In this document: one piece after another, positions 1 to 10,400 of the stretch
Layout of the letters: each line of letters opens with the position of its first letter
Position numbering within the stretch: the stretch's first letter is position 1
NCBI RefSeq assembly: GCF_949628265.1
Contig: NC_088786.1
Location: 35,485,681-35,549,680, forward strand
Length of the DNA stretch: 64,000 nucleotides
Reading direction: 5' to 3'
Source of the DNA: Cloeon dipterum
Lineage: Eukaryota > Arthropoda > Insecta > Ephemeroptera > Baetidae
The notes under the pieces: generated by a model
Told to the model about the DNA's origin: nothing
Seen by the model: the letters and a program-made list of their open reading frames with translations, nothing else
Databases searched by the model: none
Made by a program: the position numbers and the translations under genes

Positions 1-1129
1 CGAATTTGATAAATTCAAAGGCACACCGCCCTTTCGTTAACAGAATGTATATATTTCTTTAGTGGTTTTGGCTGATAAAAATTTATTCCCTTCTCTGGCT
101 CTCTGTGGCGAGCCACCAGCGTGGGTGTCAGGGAGGCGAGGCAGTGGAAATGCACTTAACCCTTTTTATACACGTCGGAGGAAGGCGTCGAGTTCAAGAG
201 TGGCACTCGCCGCTCGGCGCTTCCATTCAGCGCGCGGCGCATACAGATTTTCCAATCCGTGCTCGGCAGCTCAAAACAAATGCGAACGGTTTGCTTTGGT
301 CATTAGCAAAGCGAGAGACGAGATAGAAGAGAAGAGAAGAGAGCGAGCTGGATAAATAAAATACGCGCGTTGCGGTGGCGCTTTTGATTTTAATTACTGA
401 GAAGCTCGGCTCTTCCCGCTTTCCGCCTGTCACGCCGCACAAAAACGCGGTGGAATCCGTCCGTTCGTCCGCTCGCACGCACTTTTTAATACGAAAATTA
501 AAACGCGGTGTAATTAAAAATTCCACACCACTCTCTGGATCGCAGCAGCCTTTATTTGGACGATGGAACGACGATTCGGATTCGATTGTCGCGACCACTG
601 GACCAGAATAATGACGCCGCGAACGGCGCATGACAGCTGTCTTTCTCAGCCACTGTGTGCATGAATTTATGCTGATGGAGCAACGCCGCGCGCGCTAATG
701 AAGTTGTTAAATTTGGAGTGCACGCCGCTCTCTCACAACATAGCGCTCATTATTCTAATTATTCGACGCGGGCACACACACATGCATGCGACGATATTTC
801 ATTCGGCTGAGTAATTGCTGAATATTAGGCGCCGACCACGCTGGTTGAACGACCAAACTGTGTGCAGTGTGCAAACCAACACTAGACACGCACACCCCAA
901 AGTTAAATGCGAGTGCGGCTATTACGGTACACAGTGTATTACTTTTCACTGTACTTGCAATTAGGCTGTGTAAGCCTGTAGAGCCGTCTATTTCACTATA
1001 ATAAGGTTTATTCTCTTGCTAATTGAAACGCTAATAATAAGTAAATAATGGATGTTTGTTCCAACTAAATACAAAAGCTAAAATAAGTTTAGAATAAAGA
1101 ATTATTTTAAATAAAATTTAACCGAAAAC
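1..1129. other. Non-coding stretch, left edge
   Basis: I see no supportable gene. The first 700 bases are relatively GC-rich and contain purine-rich GAGA-type runs near 305-350, which could be a promoter or 5' UTR of a gene lying left of the window, but no coding exon with splice signals was found. The apparent open frames here begin at GTG or lack any recognisable protein signature. Confidence 0.4.
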
Positions 1130-1391
1130 CAGCGGGGTCCAGATTTGCGATAAAATTGGTTCGTACTGCGCAGATCCAAGATGGCGTCTGAGTGTGGGAA
1201 ACAAAAAGCTCTCTTTGGATTGCCGTACGAGTGTCAAGAGTTTGTTTTTACGATCCAAAAGACACAATTAGTACAAGTAATGTAAATTATGTCACAATAT
1301 TATCTTCGCGCATTTTCACTTGACCGTTTTTTCGCGCCATACTCCACCGGACGCCATATATCTGCGCGTCGAACGAATCTGGTCCCCGCTG
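1130..1391 (+). mobile_element. Family D MITE (hAT-like), copy 1
   Basis: A 262-bp element with terminal inverted repeats: it begins CAGCGGGGTCCAGATTTG and ends with the near-complement CGAATCTGGTCCCCGCTG. It is flanked by CCGAAAAC (1122-1129) and CCGAAAAG (1392-1399), a 7/8 target-site duplication of 8 bp, which is the size produced by hAT transposases. No transposase is encoded. A second copy lies in inverted orientation at 63562-63800. Confidence 0.85.
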
Positions 1392-2711
1392 CCGAAAAGC
1401 TGATTAAATTTTAGCTTGATCCAACTTTTTGTAATATTTTGAGGTTTCTGAATCATGAAAAATCAACCGAATTTAATTCTGGGCAGTGTGAATTAAATTC
1501 TGCAGCCAGAACCCAAAATTATGTTTTCTTTTAATTATTTTTTGAGAGGAAATTGGCTGGTAATTACGGCTGGCAAGAGAATATATCTTGAGTATTTATT
1601 ACAAAAATAAAAAAGCTTCAAAAGCCCAGCGAAACTGTGAACTGTGACTCACTTTTTATTCCTTCGCTTTTACAAACGAATACTTCAAAAATTGCTGCAA
1701 ATCAATTAAATAAATTTATTCAGCTCTCCAAGAAGGAATGCTACATGCACATCAAGTGATTTTTATGCGAGCTATTTCTCTGTAATTCAATTACTTTGTC
1801 ACAAACCATTATTTTTCTATAGCAGCACAGACTGCTCACTCTACTTTTACGATCAGACTGGGTCAGCTGTAATAATTGAGTCATAAAAATCACTGACGTT
1901 GAAGGAAAAAAAATTAAATCATAAATCAATCAAGCCTGAGTAAGCAAAAATCGGGGGATCCAAGACGGGCTCCTCTAATGTTTGCCCTTCCGATCCGAGT
2001 TCCGGTTCGCACAGTCGGACGGAAAGATGTGACACACCCGACTTTTATTTCCCATCCATCCGAGCGGTTTTATTTTGCAGTCCTTTCTTTTGTGCGTGTA
2101 CTGACCAGCAGACGCTTTTATGGGAGCTCCATAAAGCGGCCAGCAGCGCGGTGATACGGATGGCAGATAATACACATTTCCTTCAATGCACTGCATCTCA
2201 TAGAATTGAAAATAACAAATACGACACAGAGGCACACTGGCAAGATTGCGCGCCTCGCATGCTAAAAGTTTTCTGGGCCTCTCTTTCTCTCTCGACTTTA
2301 ACGGTGCATCTCTCTCTTGAGTGGGTTATTTGCAAAGTTGTTGCGTTATATTTGTCATCGCCGTTTCCTGTTTTTGTTGAGGATTTGCCCTGGACACACT
2401 ATACTTGCTGCTGCAGCTCAAGCCTAGTTGAAATGCGCAGACACTAATGCTATAGCTGCTTTGAATAAACAAGTCCTCCACCGTCGTCGTCGTCGTGCCA
2501 AGCAAACAAAACGTTGAAAAAGCCACTCATGTAAAAAGCACGCTTGCTTTTGCAAAGGAAAGAAGTATAGTAATTACTTGATTTTCGTGTCGCAAACTTT
2601 CTCTCAGTGGTTTTTGCTTCACGTTCCAATCCAAACCCAGCTTTTGAACTTTCCTCTCCTTGAATTTGTAAATATAGCAAAAACAGTAAATTTTTAATAG
2701 CATATTTTTGT

Positions 2712-3976
2712 AGTCGTCTATCGTGGTGAGTTTATAAAAATAAAACTGATTTAATTTAATTATGTGGTAGGTGTGCAAACAGGCAATGATTAAATTTCAA
2801 AACAAAATTAAGTAAAATGGATATTTGATATTTTGTCATTGCTACAACGAAACGCTTCAGCAATGAAATCGCGATTTAATCCTATCCTATATATATATAC
2901 CTTGCCTAGCTGTCATGGAGCATTTTGCTTCAGCTCGCGGATTAAATGGAATGATCCGCGCTACAAAATTTCCTTTATTCTAAGTTTGATTCTTCTGATT
3001 TTAGAAGTAATTTGACGAGCTTTGCTGTAACTATACCTCATCCAATTTTAATTTTCATTCTGGGGATTTATTTTTACAATATTTGACTATAAATTTTGTG
3101 GTATTTTAATATAAACGTAACTACATAAATTATTTTGTTTATGTTTATCTTTTAAAGTGGATTGATACAGGGTGACAATTTAAAATAATTTTAATTAATG
3201 GATGAAATAAGCAGTTGGTAAAAAATTTGCTACAACAAAAATTTAAATTTTTACTATTGTCCCCCAAAAATGTACAGTGCGCTTGACCACATTTTCTTGG
3301 CAGATTTCTATTTTTCTCGTTGAGATCCGTCCAACAGCGTATTAAATTTTTTAAAGGGAAAATCTTTGTTGGGAAATAAAATCAGATTTGAAAAGCACAC
3401 CCCTTTTCTCAAAAGTTTAGTACTACGTAGGTAAATTTTTTCTTCAACTGAATCCTAAGGGATGAGTTCATGCAATAGTAACAAGGATTTCCCAGGATTT
3501 TGCAATAAAACATGAATGTATTTGACAATTTGTGAGAATAAACAACAATAACAATACATATCAATCCTCTTAAAGTTTAGTAATCCTAAATACAGTATAA
3601 TTGTATCCTGAATGGAGAGCAAATAAATAAATATATAAGTATATGAAACTATTTAATTCCTTTTAATATTTTCGCTTTTTTCACCCATATTCTGATTCTA
3701 AAATTTTTGGTCCAAAAATAAAATTAATTCTTGTTAAATTAAATGTAATTCTCGTAGTTCTGACGAGTTTATAAATATAAATGCAATTAAATTTCAAATT
3801 TAATTTTATGATGGTGTGCAAACAGGCAGTGATAGAATTTCAGAGTAAATTAAGTAAAACGGATATTTGATATTTATCACTGCTACAGTGAAATCACGAT
3901 TATTTAATCCTATATCCTACCTTGCCTAGCTGTCACGGAGCATTTTGCCTCAGCTATTGCGGATTAAATGGAATAA
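2712..3976 (+). repeat. Diverged direct duplication (2712-2957 and 3757-3976)
   Basis: Two segments about 1 kb apart share an ordered series of matching blocks, for example GTGTGCAAACAGGCA, GATATTTGATATTT and CCTTGCCTAGCTGTCA, ending at GGATTAAATGGAAT. The copies differ by substitutions and small indels. No terminal inverted repeats or coding potential were seen, so this is either a duplicated intergenic segment or two copies of an unrecognised repeat. The rest of 1392-4269 is AT-rich with nothing recognisable. Confidence 0.7.
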
Positions 3977-4269
3977 TTGACAGTCAATGAAAACTAATAT
4001 GCTGTAAAATTCAAACCGATTGAGTGCATAGGGCCTCGACCGAACGACCGAAGGCAAATCAATGTTGCTGGATGCGGGAGTGCTCTCTCCACCAAAGGGA
4101 TCGAGCAAAATGGATTTCAATTAAAGTTCGCAGCAAACGTCCGTCATCGGTGTGGGCAGGCAGCGGGCTGCACAACACAAACATACGCACTCACCAGAGG
4201 TAAAATAAGCAACAGTTGAACAGTTTTCATTCGCAGGGTCGGTGCCGAGTGCGCGCGGACAGGCTTACA

Positions 4270-4816
4270 ATGGGCTCATCACTGCTGAGGTTCATTGCGT
4301 TGGGCTTTGTGCTGCTCTTCATTGTCTCAGTGGAGCCAAGAGTGGAAGCGGCGGCGGCGGCCACCGCATCCGTGGAACAGGTATTAGTTTCATCATTTAT
4401 TCACGTTTGCGCATTGTTTACTTTGGTTTTTTCTGTTTTGAGAATAATCGCCTTTGGCTGTCGTTGAATGACAAAAAAGTGGAGGACCCTCGTGGCACAA
4501 ATGAATTTTTGACGAATTTTTCAAATGCGAAATCAGCGTGTGAGTGCGCTCTGTAAAAAGTAATAGGATTGGAAGTGTACAAGCCGCTGAAAACAAAAAT
4601 TCAACGACTCTCGAGTCAAGTGCCGGACGGACTGCTGTTGTTCCGCTCTTCAAAAGTTTGTTGTTTGTTTTTCAGCCACTGTGGGAGGAAATGCGCAACA
4701 TTCCCCAGAATCATTGCCTGAGGTATCGCAAGTTTAAATTGATCCGGAGATGCAGACGCGTGTGGAAGTTGAACCAGTTTAACCTCTACTTTCCCAGTGG
4801 CAAGGCGATTGCTTGA
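4270..4816 (+). CDS. Small secreted peptide precursor, unrecognised
   Basis: Two exons, 4270-4380 and 4676-4816, joined across a phase-0 GT-AG intron (CAG|GTATTAG, TTTTTCAG|CCACTG), encode 83 residues. The first ATG of the frame is used. Residues 1-30 are a clear signal peptide: MGSS, then a hydrophobic run (LLRFIALGFVLLFIVSV), with likely cleavage near the alanine-rich stretch AEAAAAA-like at 29-35. The mature part, about 48 residues, is basic with two cysteines separated by eleven residues in exon 2 (HCLRYRKFKLIRRC) and an aromatic tail ending FPSGKAIA. Two cysteines in a short secreted basic peptide suggest a disulfide-looped neuropeptide or hormone, but I do not recognise the family and the cysteine pairing is inference. 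It is followed by AATAAA-like signals near 4856. It converges on phosphoglycerate mutase. Confidence 0.6.
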
Positions 4817-5064
4817 AACCAACTACGGACTAGCTAAATTTTAACACGATAAAATTAATAAAAATCATTCATTTGAGACTGCAGAGGATTTTATTGCCAA
4901 TTACTACAGCACATTGTTTTATTCAACAGCAGCACCTAAGTGACTTTGGGGACAATCAACAGACAAGCTTTAGCTTCAATAAAATTTCGAGTCACGATAG
5001 AGATAAAACTCAATAAATAATTTCAATAGGAAATTTTTGCATAATTTCCAAAACAGAAAAATGC

Positions 5065-6515
5065 TCACTTAGCCTTGCCCTGGGCAGCAACAGCTTCGAT
5101 GGCCTTGCGTACAGTTTCCTCGTCTCCCAGGAACTGCATGGAGACGACGGGCTTAAAGTTTTCGTCCAGCTCATAAACGAATGGAATTCCAGTCGGCAGG
5201 TTGAGAGCCATGATCGCTTCATCAGACATACCTGAAGAATATTAACGAGGAAAATGAATTTCTAAGTTATTTTAACCGTCATTTCAGTCTGAGATTAAGT
5301 TGATTAATCGATTTTTTCTTTAATATGTTTTAAATACTAACAGAGGGTTCGCAAAAACCTTCATTTTACCGTAAAAACCCACTGCATTGCAATAAACTGT
5401 TTTTTGCGGGGTTTTCTGCATTTTTGCGCATTTTTCCAAAACACAACAATGCATTTTTATGGAAAATAAAAAATTCTCATGATGGATTACCAAATAATAG
5501 GGATTTTTTAAAATCACCAAAATCAGTATTAGAGCCACTGGTTCCACAAAGAGACTGAAAATTTTAACTCATAATTGTCCGAAATTTCAGACTCTTTTGG
5601 AGCGAAAATTGGACTATTTTTGGCTTAAATTTGGAAAAATGCGGAAAAGCCCAACACTGGTGGGTTTTTCCTACCGTTTTTTTGCGCAAAAAACCAGTGG
5701 TGAATTTTTGCGCATTGCAAAATTGGCGAACCCTGAATGCTAACCATCAAGATGTTTGACGATGCCTCGCAGGCTGTTTCCATGCGCAGCGATGAGCACT
5801 CTCTTGCCCTCCTTCAGCTGGGGAATGATCACATCATTCCAGTAGGGCAGCGTGCGGGCGATGGTCAGCTTGAGAGACTCGAATTTGGGGAACTCGTCTT
5901 TGGACGGCCCGTTGGCGTAGCGCGGGTCGTTCACGATGGTGTCGTAGTAAGCGTGGTCAGCCTCCATTGGTGGCGGCGGAGTGTCGAAACTGCGACGCCA
6001 GATCTGCACCTGTAAAAGGAAGATTATATTTCGTTTCAGCCTTTTTTAATAATAATTGCAGGTTCGGAAAACAGACCTGCTCCTCGCCGTACTTGGCGGC
6101 CGTCTCGGCTTTGTTCAAACCGGTCAGACCACCGTAGTGCCTCTCGTTCAGCCTCCAGGTCTTCTCGGTGGGCAGGTCCGCTTGTCCGATTTCGCCGAGG
6201 ATGGCAGCCAGGGTTTTGTGGGCTCGAGTCAGCAGGGAGGTGTGCGCCAAATCGAATTGATAGCCGGCGTCTTTCAGAGCCTTGCCAGCAGCGGCAGCTT
6301 CGTTCCTTCCTAATTCACGGTTGAAAATTAGTTTTGTACATACGTGAAGAAATAAATCAGGTTATGTGAAACCTTTCAACACCATGCGTAATTTAAATTG
6401 CAGTGAAATACTCACCCTTTTCACTCAAATCGGCGTCGAACCAGCCGCAGAAGAGATTCTTTTGGTTCCACTCGCTCTCTCCGTGTCTGACCATAACAAT
6501 CTTGTACTTGGCCAT
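5065..6515 (-). CDS. Pglym78: Phosphoglycerate mutase (dPGM type)
   Basis: Glycolytic 2,3-bisphosphoglycerate-dependent mutase interconverting 3- and 2-phosphoglycerate in the cytosol. Four coding exons on the minus strand: 6416-6515, 6077-6309, 5745-6009 and 5065-5231, summing to 254 residues, exactly the usual length. The start [17 protein letters not shown] matches the family; upstream in-frame codons are taken as 5' UTR. Visible are the phosphohistidine motif RHGE (H11), the substrate loop [10 protein letters not shown] (residues 116-125) and the second catalytic histidine in AAHGNSLRG (H187). The last intron (5232-5744) is largely occupied by a 395-bp MITE whose target-site duplication runs into the splice donor. 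The symbol follows Drosophila usage and orthology was not tested; the enzyme call itself is secure. Confidence 0.95.
5341..5735. mobile_element. Family B MITE (hAT-like) in PGAM intron
   Basis: A 395-bp element beginning CAGAGGGTTCGC and ending GGCGAACCCTG, flanked by AATACTAA (5333-5340) and AATGCTAA (5736-5743), a 7/8 eight-base target-site duplication. It carries sub-terminal repeats of TTTTTGCGC/GCGCATT type. A second, longer-diverged copy starts at 41085. No coding capacity. Confidence 0.88.
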
Positions 6516-7473
6516 GGCTTTGCTATGAATTTCAGCCGCTCTGACAAGAGACTGGACCGGACTAGAGAGTCTATTGAACAGGACGAAGAGAGGACGAGCG
6601 GCTCCGTATTCGACCTTGTGACCTTCAAAATAGAGGACGAGATGCGGCACGCCCCCCTGCTTGTCGTAACAACCAATCAGAGCGCCAACATTTGTTGAGA
6701 ACTTTTTAAGTCCATGTCATGAGGACGGGTTTAAGTTTAGTGACGATAAATAAAAAAGCAGAATGACTCAATACACTGAAATGTTTATTATTTGCTTCTA
6801 TTACACAATCGAAATCAATTAATTTTAAAATAACCCTTTTGCGAGTTTCTTTTGAAAAAGTTAAGAGTAGCTGCACATTTTTCACAATGTTTCTGTGGTC
6901 AATATAATTGTAAGTACCCAATTAACCAAAACAATGTGGTATAATGCTTTTTTCGTCCCTGCAAATAGTTACTACATAGATCAGAGGAAGGAATATTATG
7001 ACATAGTAGTAATAAACACTTTTTTCATGTTTCTCGGTGGAAGTTTTCTTCAAAAATGGAACGTAATGTTGCACGTGTCGTCGTAAGTATTTTCTTAAAT
7101 GCTACAAGACATGAGTAATAATTTTTATCAAGTCTAAGAAGAGTTTAGTATTTTTGGCCAGTGCAATCGTAGTCTCACACAAAATTATCTAACGCACAAA
7201 GTATAAAAATTGTGCTGGTGACTGACAGAAAGGAGCAGAGCACATTTACTAACTTTAGTATGTGTATTTTTGTGTTAATTCGCATGTTTTGTGTGAGAGA
7301 TTTTTCGAAGTATACAAGTTTAGTACAAAATAAATCATCTGACGCGAGAAGCAACTCAAACGAACATAATATTGCGGTCCCCACCAGTGAGGGTCTACTG
7401 ATAATTAATTATTCTGATGAATAAAACTTATTACTACTTATCTACATAATTTGGATAGATGCAAATCGCAAGC
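6516..7473. other. Intergenic between PGAM and alpha-catenin
   Basis: This holds the 5' UTR/promoter side of PGAM (a few hundred bases above 6515) and, toward 7473, the 3' flank of alpha-catenin. It is AT-rich. No further gene, repeat or RNA signature was seen. Confidence 0.4.
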
Positions 7474-10400
7474 TTAGACCGATTCTGAAGGACTTTGGAA
7501 TTCGCTGAGCGCCTTGATTGGGTTCTGCACCTTCTTCTGAGATCCCTTGCGCACCTTGGCGCGAACCTCCTCAGGTCTCTCCGGCCTCACCAGCGGTTTC
7601 TTCTCAGGCGCCTTCATCTTCCAAACGACAATAGGGGACTGCAAAGGAACGCACTTTCAAATAGTGAAAGCACACAAGAGATGGTAAGCAACTGTGTCAC
7701 AGAGTATTATTCTAACACAAAAATTTTAAAAAGCTGAATTCCGAAATGTCGCATTATTGTTTCATTTCCGATTCATGTTAAACACCAAAAATTCATTGAC
7801 TCAAATGAACTGAGCGTGGTCGCTTTTACGAACAGAAAATCAGGCGGATTAGTCGAGAACTTGCTATTCTAGAGTATTGCTGGCAATTTCATGCAGCTGA
7901 CAGTTATCCAAAACCGAATGTACATGGTTAAATTGGGTTTTTGAAACAGCTAGCAGTTGAAATACCAGATTGACTCCGTAAAGAATGGAGTGTTCGGTGG
8001 AAACTGGGAAATAAAATCGGGATCCTTCCGACTTGGCAAAGCCTGAATCCGTTACTTCCTAAAAGACGCAACAAAGGAAACGCGGCACTTATAGTTCATA
8101 AGAGAACAAGACTGGTTACAATCCTAGACGCGACTAAACTTGTTTATCTTACCGACACGGTGCCTTGCCGCGGGTACTTGGTCGACGCAACGTACGAGGC
8201 TTTCACAGTCAAGACGACGGCGTTCATCAAGTTCTTGGCTGCCTGGATCAAGGAAGTGGCGCTGTCCAACTGAAATTTTCGATTTTTTAAATAAGGTCTG
8301 AGGAAAAAATTGTCCAATAACTTACCCCTGAGACGATGAGTTCTCCGCTGATGTTTTGCACGTCAGCCTTGACCTTGGACGTGATGTTCAGCTGGTGGCA
8401 ATACAGGGCGATCCTCTGCAGGTAGGCGAGCAAATCCTTCTTGGTCGACGACTCAGGGCACTGGTCGGCGATCATGCGGGTCAACTTGTCCAGCTTGGTG
8501 CCGGCCTCGGAAATCTTCTTGGCGGCAGTGATGACGTCCATTGTCGTTTTCAGAGGACCACGGCCCCTGCGAGGAAAAATTGTTTATGTTAAAGAAGTAG
8601 AATGATAGTGATTTTTTTTATTTTAAAAATGATACTAAATTAAAAGTCAACCCTAACCGACAAATAATTGTTATAAACTTCTAACCAAAATTTCGAATTT
8701 TACCAAAGTGAAAAATCGCATCAGTACCTTGTAAAATCTGTCATCTCCATCATGATCATGCACATGTGCTTGGCGAGCACAATAATGTCATTGCCTGTGT
8801 CGTCCCACTTGGCAACTTCGCGGTCAAACTTGAGCTTCTCTGACCGGAAGTACTCCACCTGCTGGGCAATCTTTTGCTTGTCCTCTTCAGTCATCTTGCG
8901 CATGGCTTCCTGCACGGCAAATGATTTAATTTTAAATATATAAAAATGGATATCGAACGTACCCTCGCAGTAGTGATTCCGCTGATGTCAGGGTACTCGT
9001 CAACGCCATGGCCAGGTCCTTCACCAGTGTGGATGCTCGCTGCAGATTTAATTTATTAACAAAATTAATTCCATCAATTAAAAATGTTTTACATTTGCTG
9101 CGAGTCTCCACTGTGTTGTGCTCATCAAGCTCAACATCCTCAGGGTCGAGCTCTTCGTCGGTGCGGTTCATGAGGACCGCTCTACGGATTTCACGAACGC
9201 CGTCGTAGACCAGGCGGGACGCGTCAATGAATTCGTTCTCATCGACCTCTTTGGGCGGGTTGGTGGAGAGGGCCGTGACCGCGACCTCGACTCTCTCGGC
9301 AAAGTTAGGCATAACTGCGATTTGGAAAAAAATTAATCTCATCCTGAACTGACGCAAAATTCAAGCTTACCTTGGTCTCGCAAAACTTTCACTGCCTCCA
9401 ACACCCGCTCAGTGTAGATGCCTGGCTCGTAGTTGTCCATTTCCGCGTCGACGACGTTGCACACCCTGGCAGACCTGCCCCTGATGGCGCCAGCGGTGCG
9501 GTCGAGCGTATCGGGGTCGCCCTCCTGCAGGGCCAGCACGCACTTGTTCACATCCTCGAGAATGTGATTTTCCGAGACAGCAAGGAAGTCGTCGATCGTC
9601 GTGATGTCGTCCACTGCTTCGGTGAGAATGCGCACCTGGTTCTCCCAGGCCTCGCGGAAAACCTCAATGTTTTCTTGTGCGACCTTGGACCGGGGTCTAG
9701 CTGCCAAAATCTGAGCTGCGTTGATGACCTATTAAAGGTGTCAAGTAAGTTCTGAATGAGGGAGCAAAACACCGAGTCTACCTGAGGGCAGAGGTTTTCG
9801 ATTTGTGCTGCGGCGTAGCGGACCATCTTGACACCGTCCTCGTTGCCGCTCATGCTGCAGGCCAGGTTAGCGACTTCGACCAGTTTGTTCGCGTGCTCTG
9901 TGAAGACCTCAGAGTACTCGGCCACTTCCTTTTCGTTTCCGAGTCGAGCAGCTTCGATCAGTACAAGCAGAGGAACACTCGTTTCCAAGAAGCTGAGAAA
10001 ATTATCGATAAAAATGTCTAGTTGTTGTAATATTAAGTATTACCTGTCTGAAACATGGTCAACGACAGCCTTGCGAAGCTGGCGCCTGAGGTCGCGGGTC
10101 TTGCGGCACATGTGATCGATGGCGCGGTCGAGGCCGTCGCTTCGATCCTTGACGCCCATCTGAAAATTATTGTATTCATTAGAGAAGGTCTAGGCATTTC
10201 TATCCAGCCATCAATCAGCAATGCTCACCGCACAACTGGGAAAATTGTTATCTATGTATAGGTAATAGTCTGATAACGACTCGTCAAAACGATACATTGA
10301 CACAATGAACAACTGGTGCAAGTTTAATGGCAAGGAATGCGTGATCAAACGGTTGCAAGCGTTTAACAGAACGTATGGAAGTAAGTCAGTGACGGTTTCA

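Noticed and set aside
62-631. Several 70-134-codon frames at the left edge
   Set aside because: Some start at GTG rather than ATG, they overlap on both strands, and none has a protein signature; GC-rich promoter-like sequence gives spurious long frames.
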